From Siphonodentalium dalli (Eukaryota > Mollusca > Scaphopoda > Gadilida > Siphonodentaliidae), in NCBI GenBank assembly GCA_032622095.1, contig CP136061.1:173933692-173997691 (forward strand): a stretch of 64,000 nucleotides of DNA, read 5' to 3'. Below, piece by piece: positions 35,181-47,683 of the stretch. The notes beneath the pieces were generated by a model that ran no database searches, was not told the DNA's origin, and saw only the letters and a program-made list of their open reading frames with translations. Made by a program: the position numbers and the translations under genes. How positions within the stretch are numbered: position 1 is the stretch's first letter; each line of letters opens with the position of its first letter.

Positions 35181-36895
35181 TATTATTATGGTAAGAAATG
35201 CTGAGAAAACTAATAAAAAAATTTTTTTAATTTTTTTTTATTTTGAAGTTTAACTTAACTTCTCACACAACACAATAGCATAAATATGTCAAAATATTAC
35301 CTTACGATTTTATCGTTTATTTTGCTTTATATTGTCATGAAATGGCGAGAAATTAACTTTATATGAGAACAATTTAATAGAGTAAGAATTTGGGGTGGGG
35401 GGGAAATATCCAGGCCTGAGTATCTCCCCCCCCCCCCCCCCCCCCACCCAACGGCTACATATGACAAAAATTAAACGTATGATTTTATTGCTTAATTTGC
35501 TTTATATAGTTATGAAATGGCGAGAAATTAACTTTATATGAGCAAAATTTGATAGGCCTGGGTATTTCCCCCCCCCCCCAAATTCTTACTCTAATCAAAT
35601 TTTGCTCATATAAAGTTAATTTCTCGCCATTTCATGACTATATAAAGCAAATTAAGTAATAAAATCATACGTTTAACTTTTGTCATATGTAGGTGCTGGG
35701 TGGGGGGGAAGATACTCAGGCCTGTGTATCTTCACCCCCCCCCCCCCCCCCCACCCAAATTCTTACTCTAATCAAATTTTGCTCATATAAAGTTAATTTC
35801 TCGCCATTTCATGACTATAAAGCAAATTAAGTAATAAAATCATACGTTTAATTTTTGTCATATTAGTCCAGTGCATTTATGGTTTTACCCAGAACTAATT
35901 GCAACAGAATTTTTTTTTGCTGGAATTGGTACTTATACCCTCCATAAACAACATACTAAAAATCAGCAAAAATCGGGAAAAGGGAAATTGGTTAAATTTT
36001 GTGAAAAAAAATAGGGAAAATTTGGTCAAATCATCAATTTATGGATTTTCATGAATGTATATACAAAATTAAAATTTACAAGTCCTACAAATATCATGCC
36101 TATTTTGTCGACCACTATTTCCTGAATCCAGAACTGGAAACCATTCCTAGATTCCTTAAGTATCTTTCGAGTTGTGTGCCTTCAAAAACGCGAGTTTACC
36201 TGATTTCCGAGCCTTAATTTCGCAGAATGAGCCAAATGCCGTATTATATGGTTAATTATTTAAAAAACTAGAGCAAAATTAATGACCTTTTCACTGTTTT
36301 AGTAATTTCCTCACTAGATAAAACACAAAATATGATTAATATGTGCAGCTATGAATAAGGAGAATAAAATATGCTCAAACAAAATGTGTGTTCCATTGTA
36401 TGGACTTAGCCAAATTTGCCTTGACACAGAACTCGTGTGATGATATGCCATATTTGAGGTCATGTAACTCAATAAATTAATATCTGTATGCTCTGCTTTT
36501 CTCATAACATTTTGAGAATACTAGATTGAACAAATTGTGAAGGAATTTCCAAATACATTGGTGAAGAAAATAAAATTATGGTCCTATGAACTCTTAGTCT
36601 AGCCACTTTTCCGAAAATGCTATTGTGGGGCGTTTTTGTCAATTTTAAAAGGATTTTAGGCATATTCAGAAAAATTAACAAAGTTTATTGTGTAAAATTA
36701 TATGATCTGTCCTCTTAAATCATTTTTTTGTTGAGAAAATAGCATTTCAATGGTTATACCAATGAATGTCACTTGATTTCACTCATCATTGTGGAAACTT
36801 ACTCCAAATTTGAACGGCAAAAAAATGGGGTAGGGGAAAGCATATCAACAAAAACTTCAAAATTATGCATCTTGAAGCATAAAACTTTATATTAA

Positions 36896-37247
36896 CCCTT
36901 TACCCAACAGAAGGGCCCTGTGCCAATGCATTCTCTTATATATGCGAGTCGACCATAGGTCGCCTCGCATATATAAGAGAATGCATTGGCTTAACACATT
37001 AAAAATTATAAAATTGTTAAAGAATGTAAGAAAAAATGTTTAAAAGTGTTAAAAAAAATTTTTTTTAGGCCATATGGTCGCCTTGCATATATAAGAGAAT
37101 GCATTCGCACAGGGCATAACTGTAACTATCACAATGTGGTCAAGGAGCCGGTTCCAATGATATCCATATTTGTATGGTTCTATTGAGACAGACCGAAGAT
37201 ATTTTAGGCTGTTGAAGCTTTATTTGGCCGGTTTGTTGGGTAAAGGG
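36896..37247. mobile_element. 352 bp piggyBac-type MITE
   Basis: Ends CCCTTTACCCAACA at both termini (inverted), flanked by TTAA at 36892-36895 and 37248-37251. TTAA targets and CCCTTT-like ends are piggyBac hallmarks. Inside, GCATTCTCTTATATATGCGA at 36930 is mirrored at 36965-36987 and repeated at 37081-37105, so the middle is strongly palindromic. Confidence 0.88.
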
Positions 37248-38773
37248 TTAACAGCTTGTGCTTACATTGTTCTTTCATACATAATTTCATATTTCCTTTG
37301 TTTATGTTTATTGACAGAGCTATAATATTTTTTGTCATAATATGGAAATGAAATGTCAAATTGGCATTTTGAGATTGTTTTTATACAACATAACCATAAA
37401 TTTATAAATCAACGTCCGATAACGTATTAAGCAGTTTTATATTGCAACAGGAATATACACAAACTGGAAGAAAACAGCATTGTGTCTGAAATGGCTGTAA
37501 TTTGGTGATAAGATTGCATTTTGTGATTTTTCCTACCCCTATACCAACGTTAAAATTTGGAGTCAGTTTCCTGAAAAATGAAAGAAATCAAGTGACATAC
37601 TATGGCATAACCAATGTAAGGCTAATTTTTTATCACTAAAGTGTTGTGGGAGGAAAGTTCAAATAATTTTACACATTAAAACACCCATTGTTTTTTGTTT
37701 TTATGGCCCAAAACCTTTTAGAATGGACAAAAATGCCTCAAACTGGCATCTTTGGAAACAAGCTAAGACTAAGTATTCAAAGGACCATAAGTTGATTTTC
37801 TTAAATAATGTCCTGTTAATACCTTTACAATTTGTTCAATCCAATTCATACTTAAAAGGTTATAAGAAAAGCATGGCATATGGGTATTAAATTATTGAGT
37901 TACATGACCTCAAATATTGCATTTCATCACACACGTTCAGTGTCAGAGGCAAAATTGGCTAAGTCCATACAATGGAACACACATTTTGTTTGAGAATATA
38001 ATCTTCTTCTTAATTATAGATGCACATATTAATCATATTTTGTGTTTAATCTAGTTAGGAAATTACTATAACACTGAAAAATTCCTTCAGTTTGCTCTAG
38101 TTTTTTTTAATAATTAATCATAAATAAGGCATTTTGACTCATTCTCGAAAATTACGTAATGAATCTGGGACTGGTTTTCAGTACTGGGTTCAGGAATTGA
38201 GGTCGACACAACACACATGCTATTTGTAGGATTTGTGAATTTGATTGTTTTTATATACATCCATGAAAACCATAAATTGATGATTTGACCAAATTTCCCC
38301 AAATTTATTTCACGAAATTCACCAATTTCCCTTTTTCCGATTTTTGCCGATTTTCAGTATGTTGTTTATGCAGGGTTTATGTACTTATTCCAGCAAAAAA
38401 AAATCTGTTGCAATTAGTTCCGGGTTTGGCATTTTTTCTCATAAATGCACTGGACTATATGTAGGTGCTGGGTGTGGGGGAAGATACTCAGGCCTGGGTA
38501 TCTCCCCCCCCCCCCCCACCCCAAATTCTTATTCTAATCAAATTTTGCTCATATAAAGTTAATTTCTCGCCATTTCATGACTATATAAAGCAAATTAAAC
38601 GATAGAATCATAAGGTAATATTTACGAGTGGGGGGGGAAAGATACCCAGGGTGGGGGGGAAGATACCACGGGGTATATTCCCCCGGGGGTGGGGGGGGGG
38701 GGGGGGAGATACCCTGGGGTATCTTCCCCCGTGGGGGAAGATACCCAGGGGGGGAGATATCGTGTTACACCGG

Positions 38774-39013
38774 GACAAAGTCTTTGAGCAGCTCAAAGAT
38801 CTATTCACCGTCGGAGATGATGTAACAAGACCGAACCTCATCCTAATAAACAGGTTGTTCGCACACCCGAGAATAAAGTACGCCCACCACAAAAACAGTT
38901 TCATTTGTGGGAAACTGGTCACCGGAGGACGTGTAAAGTTCGATATCGGCGATAACATTGATAAAACTATCAAGAAATTCCTAGAAACGTACGTCCCGCC
39001 AAACGATGAGTAA
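38774..39013 (+). pseudogene. LINE 1 ORF1, second part
   Basis: In frame with the first part: DKVFEQLKDLFTVGDDVTRP, INRLFAHPRIKYAH, FICGKLVTGGRVKFDIGDN and the C-terminal end ETYVPPNDE before TAA at 39011-39013. This corresponds to the C-terminal domain of an L1-like ORF1p. The frame itself is open across 80 codons and suggests the LINE was still coding when the foldback element landed. Confidence 0.75.
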
Positions 39014-39693
39014 ATCACGACTCGAAAGAAAGAAATCGAAGGACAAATGTTTTAAGCGTTGCTCACATTTACTATAAGAAATCTATATTGAGACAATAAA
39101 TGAACTATATATGTATACTCAATATTGACATAGATCAAAATGAGTACTTTATTTTTACAACAACTGTTTCCAAAAATCCATGTTCAGTCTTTCCAGACAC
39201 AATATGAAAATGATGAAACGTTACTCTTGTACTAACTCAGTAAATAGCATAAATATATAATAATTCAATTTATTATTACACATATACAATACCCCAAATA
39301 AGTTTATAATATCGACTTATATTCAATCAGTATTCAGATATAACATAGAACATAAGGCCTTCTTGTAGAAGAGGGATAACTCTATTTGCAACAACCAAAT
39401 TAATATAACAGAAATGTTATGGACCTTGGAAACTGGTGTTTAATTGAGAGATATTATGTAAATACAGGTTGTTAGATCACTTTACTTAAATAATTTTCGC
39501 AGCCGCGATGCCGTTATTTTGTTTGTCAGCTTGATGACAATTGAGAATTGTTTCTCTGTCTTTGCAATAACCATGAATGGAATATTATTTAATACAAACC
39601 CCCTCCCTCACCTATGGGCCTTGAACGGACTTTACTTAAATTCAAATAAAATGATGTATGTAATCACGAGGTTGAAGTACGTGCATACACATA
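39014..39693 (+). other. LINE 1 spacer between ORF1 and ORF2
   Basis: 680 bases of AT-rich non-coding sequence, long for a LINE inter-ORF region; no repeat match was noticed. Confidence 0.4.
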
Positions 39694-42600
39694 ATGGTTA
39701 GTATAATGTCAATGAATTGCAGGGGCTTGGGTGACCGGAAAAAGCGAAGAGATGTTTTTAATTATATAAGGGATAAGAAATATGGTCTAATATGTTTAAA
39801 AAAGAAATGGAAAATACCATTAGGGCAGAATGGGGATATGAGATCGCCTTCAACTCCTATACTAGTTCATCATGGGGTGTAGCGATATTAATACAAAACA
39901 ACTTCAGCTTTAAATTAACTGATACGAAAACTGACCAGGCTGGTAACCTCATAATAGTCCATGCAGAAATAGAAAATAAACCTATGACAATAGTAAACTT
40001 ATACGGACCGAATAACGATGAACCTAATTTCTATAAGGATCTCAGAACATATTTAGAAGAAAAAGACAATGGTAACATAGTGATATGTGGTGATTTTAAC
40101 TTGATCTTGGATCCGAACATTGATCAAATGAACTATATTAATATAAATAACCCACATGCACGAGACGAAGTTATTAAAATGATTGATGAATTAAGTCTAA
40201 TTGATGTATGGTTTAAAAATAATCCTGATACCCAAATGTTCACATGGCGCCGAACTAACCCAACCAAACAAGCTCGATTAGACTTTTTTTCTAATTTCAC
40301 AAGATATGATACCCACTGTCGAAAACTGTGATATACTACCTGGATATAAAACTGACCATTCGGCAATATCAGTATTACTAAAATTTTACAATTTTAAGAG
40401 AGAAAGAGGATTCTGGAAATTTAATAATTCATTGCTGAAAAATAAGGAATATATACAGTTAGTGAAGGACACACTAAAAACGGTTATTAACCAATATGCA
40501 ACAACAAGAAACAGTGAAGAAATAGACCAAAATGTAGTGCAATTTAGTATAAATGACCAACTATTTTTTGAAATGTTTCTAATGGAAAAATACGCAGTGC
40601 ATCAATACCTTTTTGTGCCCATCTATCAAAAAAAAGAAAATGCAAAGAATTGGACTTAACAACTAAAATAGACCTGTCAGAACAAATAGTTAACCCAACA
40701 GAAACTGAGTTAGCAGAAAGCAAAAAAATAAAACATGAATTAGAAACATTGAGAGAAGAGAAATTAAATGGCATTTTTGTTAGATCAAGAGCAAGATGGC
40801 TAAGCGATGGTGAAAAACCCTCAAAATATTTTCTAAAATTAGAAAAGCGTAACTTTACATCTAAAATAATCCAAAAGCTCGAACGGGAGACGGGTGAAAC
40901 AATATATGAACAACATGAAATATTAGATGAAACAACCAAGTTTTATGAAACTCTATATAAAAATAAAGACGATGAAAGTCTACCTCTTGATATTGAGGCA
41001 ATACTTGAAGATGTGAATGAAATAAAGGAAAAAATGTAACAAAACTACACAGAATGACTGTGACTACTTGGATAATCCCATTACATACGGTGAAGCGCTT
41101 AATTATCTTAAAAATATGAAAAACAATAAATGCCCGGGAAATGACGGTTTCAGTGTAGAGTTTTACCAATTTTTTTGGACTGATGTGGGAGCCTACCTGG
41201 TCAGATCAATGAATTATGGTTTAAGTATAGGAAAGCTGTCGACTACACAAAGGCAGGGTATTGTCGCACTGTTACCAAAAGATAACAAACCTAGACAATT
41301 TTTGAAAAATTGGAGACCGATCTCTCTCTTAAATGTAACATACAAAATACTTACTGGAGTGTTATCAAATAGATTGAAAAAGTTCTTACCTACATTAATA
41401 CATCCAGATCAAACTGGATTTATAGCCGGTAGATATATTGGGGAAAATATAAGGCTTATGATGGACATGATGTTATTTACAAAGAAAAACAAAATACCTG
41501 GACTTATGCTAATGATTGATTTCTTGGAAATTTATTATCGGTGTTTTGAAATATTTCAAGTTTAGTCAAACGTTCATCAATTATATACAAACCCTTAATT
41601 GTGATTCATCGTCATGAATAAACATGAATGGTCAGATATCCAGATTTTTTAACTTAGAGTGGGGGTGCAGACAAGGCGATCCTATATCCCCATATATATT
41701 TCTATTATGTGGTGAAATTCTAGGTATTATGGTGAGAAACTCTCAGACAGTTAATGGAATCAATGTTGGTAATAAAAATATACGAATATCTCAATACGCT
41801 GATGATACATCCATATTTTTGGACGGGTCACCCAAGTCACTGGAAGCAACCATGTATATCCTTGATAAATTTAAACACGTTTCAGGACTGAAAATTAATT
41901 ACAATAAAACGCAGGCAGTTTGGATAGGTACCAAATCAGATTGCACAGAGACTATTTGTGACAGGTGGAAATTAAAATGGAATCCGGAAACATTCAACAT
42001 ATTGGGTATTGAATTTAATCACGATATTAACAGAATGATCGATATAAATTTCTCTAATGGATTAAATAAAATAAAAAACATACTTTCAACATGGGGTAGA
42101 AGAAACTTGACTGCACTAGGCAGGATAACTGTAGTAAAATCCCTAGCTATTTCAAAAATTGTACACTTATTCCTAGCATTACCAAACCCTCCAGCACAAT
42201 TCATTAAAGAACTAAATAAAACTCTTTTTGGTTTTGTTTGGAAGAATGGTCCAGATAGAATTAATAGGAAACAACTTATACAAGATTATACAAATGGTGG
42301 ATGTGCAATGACTGATCTAAATGGATTTATGAACTCAATGAAAATATCATGGATTAAAAGATGTATAGTTCAAGATACATCATGGACTATCATTCTTGAA
42401 AATTCTGCCCCCATATTTAATACATGTTGGTACCTAATGACCCCATCTATTTTAAAGAAGCATGCTCAAGCTGTTGATAATCCTGTCTGGAGAGATGTAA
42501 TTAATGCATGGATGGTATACTGTAATAAATTACATCCTATAAGTCAGATAGACTTTGATACCCTACCATTGATTGGTTTTAATGCCACAGCCAAATTTGT

Positions 42601-43453
42601 AGAACCACGAATAAACATGTTTATGACCGAAAGGATAGTAACTATTTCAGATTTTAAAATCCCATCTGGGAGTTTCATGTCATACAATGAGTTTACTTTA
42701 AAATATAAATCAAAATTGGATTTTGTAACATTTCATGGAATAGTAAAATTAATAAAAAACTACGAAAAATCATTAAAGAAATGTGATAACAAAATGACTG
42801 TGGATTATCCATTTATTCCATTCCAATTAAAAAACATTCTAAATACAACTAGCAAAAAAAATGTATATTAGATAATGATCCCATATGAAAATCAAAGCAA
42901 ACAAATAGCTAAATGGGAGGATAAACTAAACAAAACATATAGCATGGAATGGTGGAAAGAAGTTTTTAAATGTCCCTTTTACAATGTTACAGATACAAAA
43001 CTTAAATGGTTTCAATATCGAATTAACACACATATACTATGTACAAATAATTTTTTGAAAATAATAGGCATCCAAGATACATGTACATTCTGTAAAAACA
43101 AAATCGAAACAATTCTTCATATCTTCTGGGAATGTCATGTCATAAAAAAATTTTGGCGGACTGTAGAGATGTGGGTAAACAATCTAACAAGCCAAAGAAT
43201 TAAACTAAATAATATAATAGCTATTTTTAGCATCACACCAGAGAAAAACCTTGAACCGTGGATACAATTTTTACTTCTATTTACCAGATACCATATATAT
43301 AGGTCAAAATTAAATGAACACATACCAAATTATCTATGCTTGCAAAGAGAACTAAAGGCATACTACCTTGCTGAACGTATATGTTATTATAACCAAGGCC
43401 GATATAAACAATTCACAGAAAGATGGTCATTCTTAAAATATTTAATTGAATAA
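39694..43453 (+). pseudogene. LINE 1 ORF2: endonuclease, reverse transcriptase, zinc-binding end
   Basis: Fragments in order: SIMSMNCRGLGD and ICGDFNLILD, KTDHSAISVLL (apurinic-type endonuclease, which nicks the target); RARWLSDGEKPSKYFLKLEK; reverse transcriptase blocks CPGNDGFSVEFYQ, LKNWRPISLLN, HPDQTGFIAGRYIGEN, CRQGDPISPYIFLLCGEIL, QYADDTSIFL (catalytic DD), GLKINYNKTQ and FNILGIEF; and last CTFCKNKIETILHIFWEC, a CCHC-type zinc-binding motif at about 43082-43135. The style matches L1/Tx1 LINEs. Breaks: frame changes near 39790, 40300, 40640 and 41040, a stop at 42869-42871, and a small deletion near 41522 that removes the FxKAFDS motif holding the first catalytic aspartate. The enzyme cannot have been made recently. 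Confidence 0.9.
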
Positions 43454-43822
43454 TCTATTATTCAGCCAACAGTTATAATAATAACAAGGTTTAAAATGGA
43501 ACTATTCCAACGAAATACATATCCAATCTGCCTGCAAACAAATTAGAACGTTGTTTTTCTTTATCTTATTAAGTCTTTGATAGAAAATTACATACATATG
43601 GTTAACATATATTACATACATTCAAAGAAACAACACATTTCTTGATAATTTCAAGTTCAAGCCAGCTCACTCCCCTCCCCTCCCCCCAAAGAAAAAAACC
43701 CCCCCAGACAATATGAGACAATGATGCTTTAATTAATTTAGTCTAACAAGTTTATTGTGATAATGTATCCATAATGTGTACTGTATAAATGATTTTGTCT
43801 GAATAAAAATATATAAAAAAAA

Positions 43823-44480
43823 CAATTCTTTGAACATCTTCTCCAGATCCATAGGAACGAATGGGTTCATATTTGGTGTGGATGTTCCCTAAATGACTCA
43901 CATTCAGAATTGTTCAAATGAAGTCACCAGGTCAAATAGTTGCGAAGCTAGGACCATAACTCTTTCCCACCATATTAATTCTTAAAAATGACTTGTTCTC
44001 AAATTCCATTGGGCAGAATGGGTTCATATTTGGTATGAATGGTCCTTGGGTGACTGGGTATCAGATTTGTTCAAATGAGGTCACTGGGTCAAATGTGGGC
44101 GGAGCCAGGGACATAAGTAAATTTTTTTATTTTTTTTTAGATTGAACCCATTGCTCAATTAAAAAAACAATTTAGATTTAACTCCTTGCTCAATTTAAAA
44201 AACAAAACAAAACAAATTTAAACTTTAAATTAAGCCTATTAAGCTTATATTCGGTATGGAGGGTCCCTGGTTTTCTGGGTTTCAGATTTATTAAAATTGG
44301 GTCACTGGGGCAAACATTGGCAAAAAAATATTTAGATTAATTTTGTTAGATTTAACTCCTTTCTCAATTTAACAAAAAAACAAAACATTTTTAAATGAAA
44401 AAAAAAAACATTTAGATTTTACTCCTTGCTCAATTTTTAAATCTTGTTGGTCAGCATTCTAAATAAAATTAGGTCAGCAT
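43823..44480 (+). repeat. Repeat G, right part
   Basis: Continuation of 31964-32070 after the LINE: diverged tandem units with GGGTTCATATTTGGT, GGTCACTGGGTCAAA and GATTTAACTCCTTGCTCAAT, rich in A runs. Confidence 0.7.
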
Positions 44481-45585
44481 TCTGAATAAAATTAGACTGT
44501 GTTTCATTTCAATCAACTTACGGTCTAAGGACTCGCAAGGTTAAAATGATTTCGAACGGGAGAAATCGAGCCAATGCGCATCGAAAGATGCGTTGCTTGA
44601 CCAATGAATAGCTTCCTGCAAATTCAATTAATATTCACTTATTCATACAAGTCACACTGCGGTATTTGACTGCAATCTCATGAAGTTATCGAATAAACGT
44701 TGTGTCGAATAACCATTTTAACTGACCAAACATTGTATGTTCAAAATGAAAACTAACATTCATTTATTCATAATTGGGGAATGGTCAGACAGAACAAGTA
44801 TACATAATAGAATTGTATTTGTAAAGATATTCAAAGTTGATTAAACCTAGTTAATATTTTCTCCTCACCTATGGAAATTACGTCACGTGCCAAATAAGGA
44901 TCGTTACAACTTAGAGTAATTGTACAGTAAAGTGTCTCATGCACATATTCTAAATAAGGAGATGATGCAACATGGCCATGGTACAGCTCAATAATATTTA
45001 TTTTAGCATGCTTAGCGCTATACATTAAATTATTCTTTATTATATAGCATCTTAATGGCGAAACTTGTATTCTGCATGTATAGTGAAGCAAACCTTGAAA
45101 CACGCATTTTATTGCGTGAAAATTGGTAAGAGGAAGGGTTACCACTCTTGCATGTTTATTTGACCTCAGGCGCATGTGTGAAGATCTATGTGGGTATTGC
45201 AATGATAAACATTGTCTTATTGGGATTCATGAACATTAATGAGTTCTCACAAAAAAGGGGATTCCCCCTTGAACTCTGATATCTGTTAGAATACCAGTGT
45301 CAAAAAAAAACTGTGTCATCAGACGTAGTTGAAAGTAGTGAGACAGATTCTGGCTATTTATTAAACTGGCTGATCAGCTGTGCATAAATTGATACATCAC
45401 TAGTTAATAGGGAGTAGGTATTAAAATCTTCTTGTTGAAGCTACTTCGTGTATATAGTACTTTAGTTTGGTGGCACTTAGAGTAATGGCAAGAAACGATC
45501 GTTTGTGTATTCTCCTCCATGAATCACTGGAAATATGATTTTCTTTACATGATATCAAACTAAATTTGTATTCCCAAAATTCCAG
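44481..45585. other. Intron 5 end, nothing recognised
   Basis: No shared repeat or gene; it ends in the acceptor of the sensor 1 exon. Confidence 0.4.
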
Positions 45586-45702
45586 CTCTTGGATGACAAT
45601 AGAGAACTCTTCATACCTGAGATACAAGAAACAGTGAAAGCTCATCCCAAATTTATGTTGTTTGCAACGCAGAACCCTCCAGGCTACTATGGCGGCCGTA
45701 AG
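45586..45702 (+). CDS. MDN1: MDN1 exon with AAA sensor 1
   Basis: 39 codons in phase 0, from LLDDNRELFIPEIQETVKAH to GYYGGRK. The FMLFATQNPP segment carries the sensor 1 asparagine, which contacts the gamma phosphate or attacking water in AAA+ enzymes. The acceptor is TTCCAG, the donor GTATAT. The exon sits 17.2 kb downstream of the Walker B exon, on the far side of the nested transposon stack, and 0.5 kb before the 11.5 kb family A element. Both neighbouring introns are therefore dominated by mobile DNA while the exon shows no damage. Confidence 0.96.
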
Positions 45703-46215
45703 GTATATACATGTGGAATCTCTTTCTCTAATAACAAATGTAGTGTAAAAAATCAGTGCTGTGACTTGGGAAGTTTTCAAATAGCTGTAATCTCCTCCAT
45801 GTCATTGAGATAACTCTTCATCTTCTTATAGAAAGTATCTTTTTTATACACCCATTTTGATAAAAATGTGATAAAAATGGAGCGTATTATGTCCATCTAG
45901 GCGTCAGGGTTTTTTTGTTTCCAAATGATAAATTTAGTAAGTCTGAACTGAATGATTTAAATTTGGAATGTGTGTTTACTATCGCCCACCAATTTTCATC
46001 AGTTTATACGCAGAAGTTAAGGCATTTATTAAAAAAATTTGTATTCAATTGTCATTTCCGGATGATAACTTCAGTAAATCTGAACTGAATAGAATGAAAT
46101 TGATATGCTATTGTTACATACTCATCAGAGATCATTGTAGAGTTTCTCTTCGGTGGTTGCATTTTATTATTTACTAGCTGAAACAGGCTCCCTTTTGGAG
46201 CCTTTATTCAGCAAC
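45703..46215. other. Intron 6 start, degenerate tandem repeat
   Basis: CAAATGATAA.TT.AGTAAGTCTGAACTGAAT occurs near 45925 and in a variant near 46065, suggesting a two-unit repeat fragment. No gene. Confidence 0.4.
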
Positions 46216-46703
46216 TTAGGGGTCATCTCAAAACTATCCCGATAAATATCCCGATAGGATCCCGATAACTCAAATACTATCTTCTAAATTTCCCGATAGA
46301 TCCTGATAGAGCGGTCGCCATTTCCCAAAAATATCCCGATACCGCATCCAAATATTCCGATAACATGCTGATTTCCCGAAAAATTCCCGATAACTTTCCG
46401 AAAGTAATGTACGTAGAATATTGCCGATAACTTTCCGATAATTTACCCATTTATTTCAAGAACAATTATGTCTGTTTTGATAATCGATGAATCAAGCATG
46501 TTGTTTTGTTTATATATTTGTTTCTGTTTCCGGATCAATGTGTCGTCATTGCTTTTGGATTCGCCCACAGCTTCCTTCGTAAGCACATTTTTATTGGGGT
46601 GGAAGCTTGTCTAGAAGAATTAAAACTCGATACGTTTCAAATTTTGATTCGAAGTTATTAAATTGTCCATTGAATTATTTTTGCATATTATTCATACAGC
46701 ACA

Positions 46704-47683
46704 CAGGGCCTGATCCAGGTTTTATTTGGGGACACCTCCCGATGACCAAAGGTCAAGGAGCTGGGGAAAGTATGAGAGGTCCCTCTCTCATTGGGGCGGT
46801 CCATCATATTTATATTATTAGAAATTTTTTGAAATTTCAATGCTCTGAGAGTGATCTTGGGCATATCTGAAGGATGATTTTCATTTTTTAACCAAAGAGA
46901 ATTTTATACTTTCAGTAGCTATTAATATGACCAGAGTCACTTAAGCTAGAATACAAAATTCATTTAATACATGAATTCAATTTATATTTATACACAAAAG
47001 AAAAGACACAATGAACCAACATATTTATTTCAACTTACAAGATAACATTGTTTTTAACAGAATTAAACAAACACATATAATGACAACAGATTAATATATT
47101 ATCATAATAATGCATAATATAATCTAATAATGTATAATATGCCCCGCTGTATGACTGAGATGAAAAAGATAGAATGAACAGTCCTGCAACATTTTTCATT
47201 ATTTCTTATTTCTTGGTTTGTAGTTAAACACTCTCAAAATTATGTTGTGTTGTTCTACTTGTTTCCAATTAGAACTAATCTCTACATTAATTATTCATTT
47301 GGTATTATGAGATCCCACCTGATAACCAGGTTGATTTGATCAAATTGTCACTGTTCCTATACTGTATTGTGTAATTTCGCTTTAATTTGATTGAAATACT
47401 AAAGTCTGAAGTTTTCACAGATGAAAGCTAGATAGAACCAAACATACTTTACAGTATGATTCCAACTGTTAAACTTAAATCTTTTTGTAAACTTAAATGT
47501 CTTATGTCAATATATATAAATACATAAATGCTGTGTATCTTGTTATAATATGAATTGGGACCTGAATTTAAAAAAACAATTAAAATTAAATTATTTTTTA
47601 TGCCTTCAGTTTGTTTGGGCGCCCAAACTCAATGTCCCCAAACCCGGTATATGGGAGTCGAAAACGGGCTGGGTCAGGCCCTG
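46704..47683. mobile_element. Possible hAT-type MITE in family A element
   Basis: The ends CAGGGCCTGATCCAG and, reversed, CAGGGCCTGACCCAG form a 15-base inverted repeat with one mismatch, followed on both sides by a GGGGACA block. No 8 bp duplication could be matched, so the class is suggested only by the CAGGG end. Confidence 0.55.

Larger units (their letters stand above)
32434..38769. mobile_element. 6.3 kb foldback element with CCGG duplication (Ginger-like?)
   Basis: The ends are TGTAACAGTTTATCTCCCCC and, reversed, TGTAACACGATATCTCCCCC, both continuing with CTGGGTATCTTCCCCC-type motifs and long C runs. CCGG occurs at 32430-32433 and 38770-38773. Removing one CCGG plus the element restores the ORF1 frame exactly (GAA GTC CGG GAC AAA). 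The arms go on for more than 1 kb: 35280-36890 mirrors 37500-38640, with blocks such as GAGTTACATGACCTCAAAT against ATTTGAGGTCATGTAACTC. A tandem-core repeat (32551-35180) interrupts the left arm and a piggyBac-type MITE sits in the centre. A TGTNR end plus 4 bp duplication fits my memory of Ginger transposons, but no integrase is present. Confidence 0.85.
32071..43822 (+). mobile_element. L1/Tx1-like LINE, 5'-truncated, with nested insertion
   Basis: Once the 6.3 kb insertion at 32434-38769 is set aside, the order is ORF1 (32080-32433 joined to 38774-39013), an intergenic part (39014-39693), ORF2 with endonuclease, reverse transcriptase and zinc-binding end (39694-43453), a 3' UTR, and an AATAAAAATATATAAAAAAAA tail-like end (quoted as AATAAA plus an A run) at 43800-43822. 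It separates the two halves of repeat G. The 5' end starts within the ORF1 coiled coil. Frameshifts, stops and a loss at the catalytic motif show that it is dead. Confidence 0.88.
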
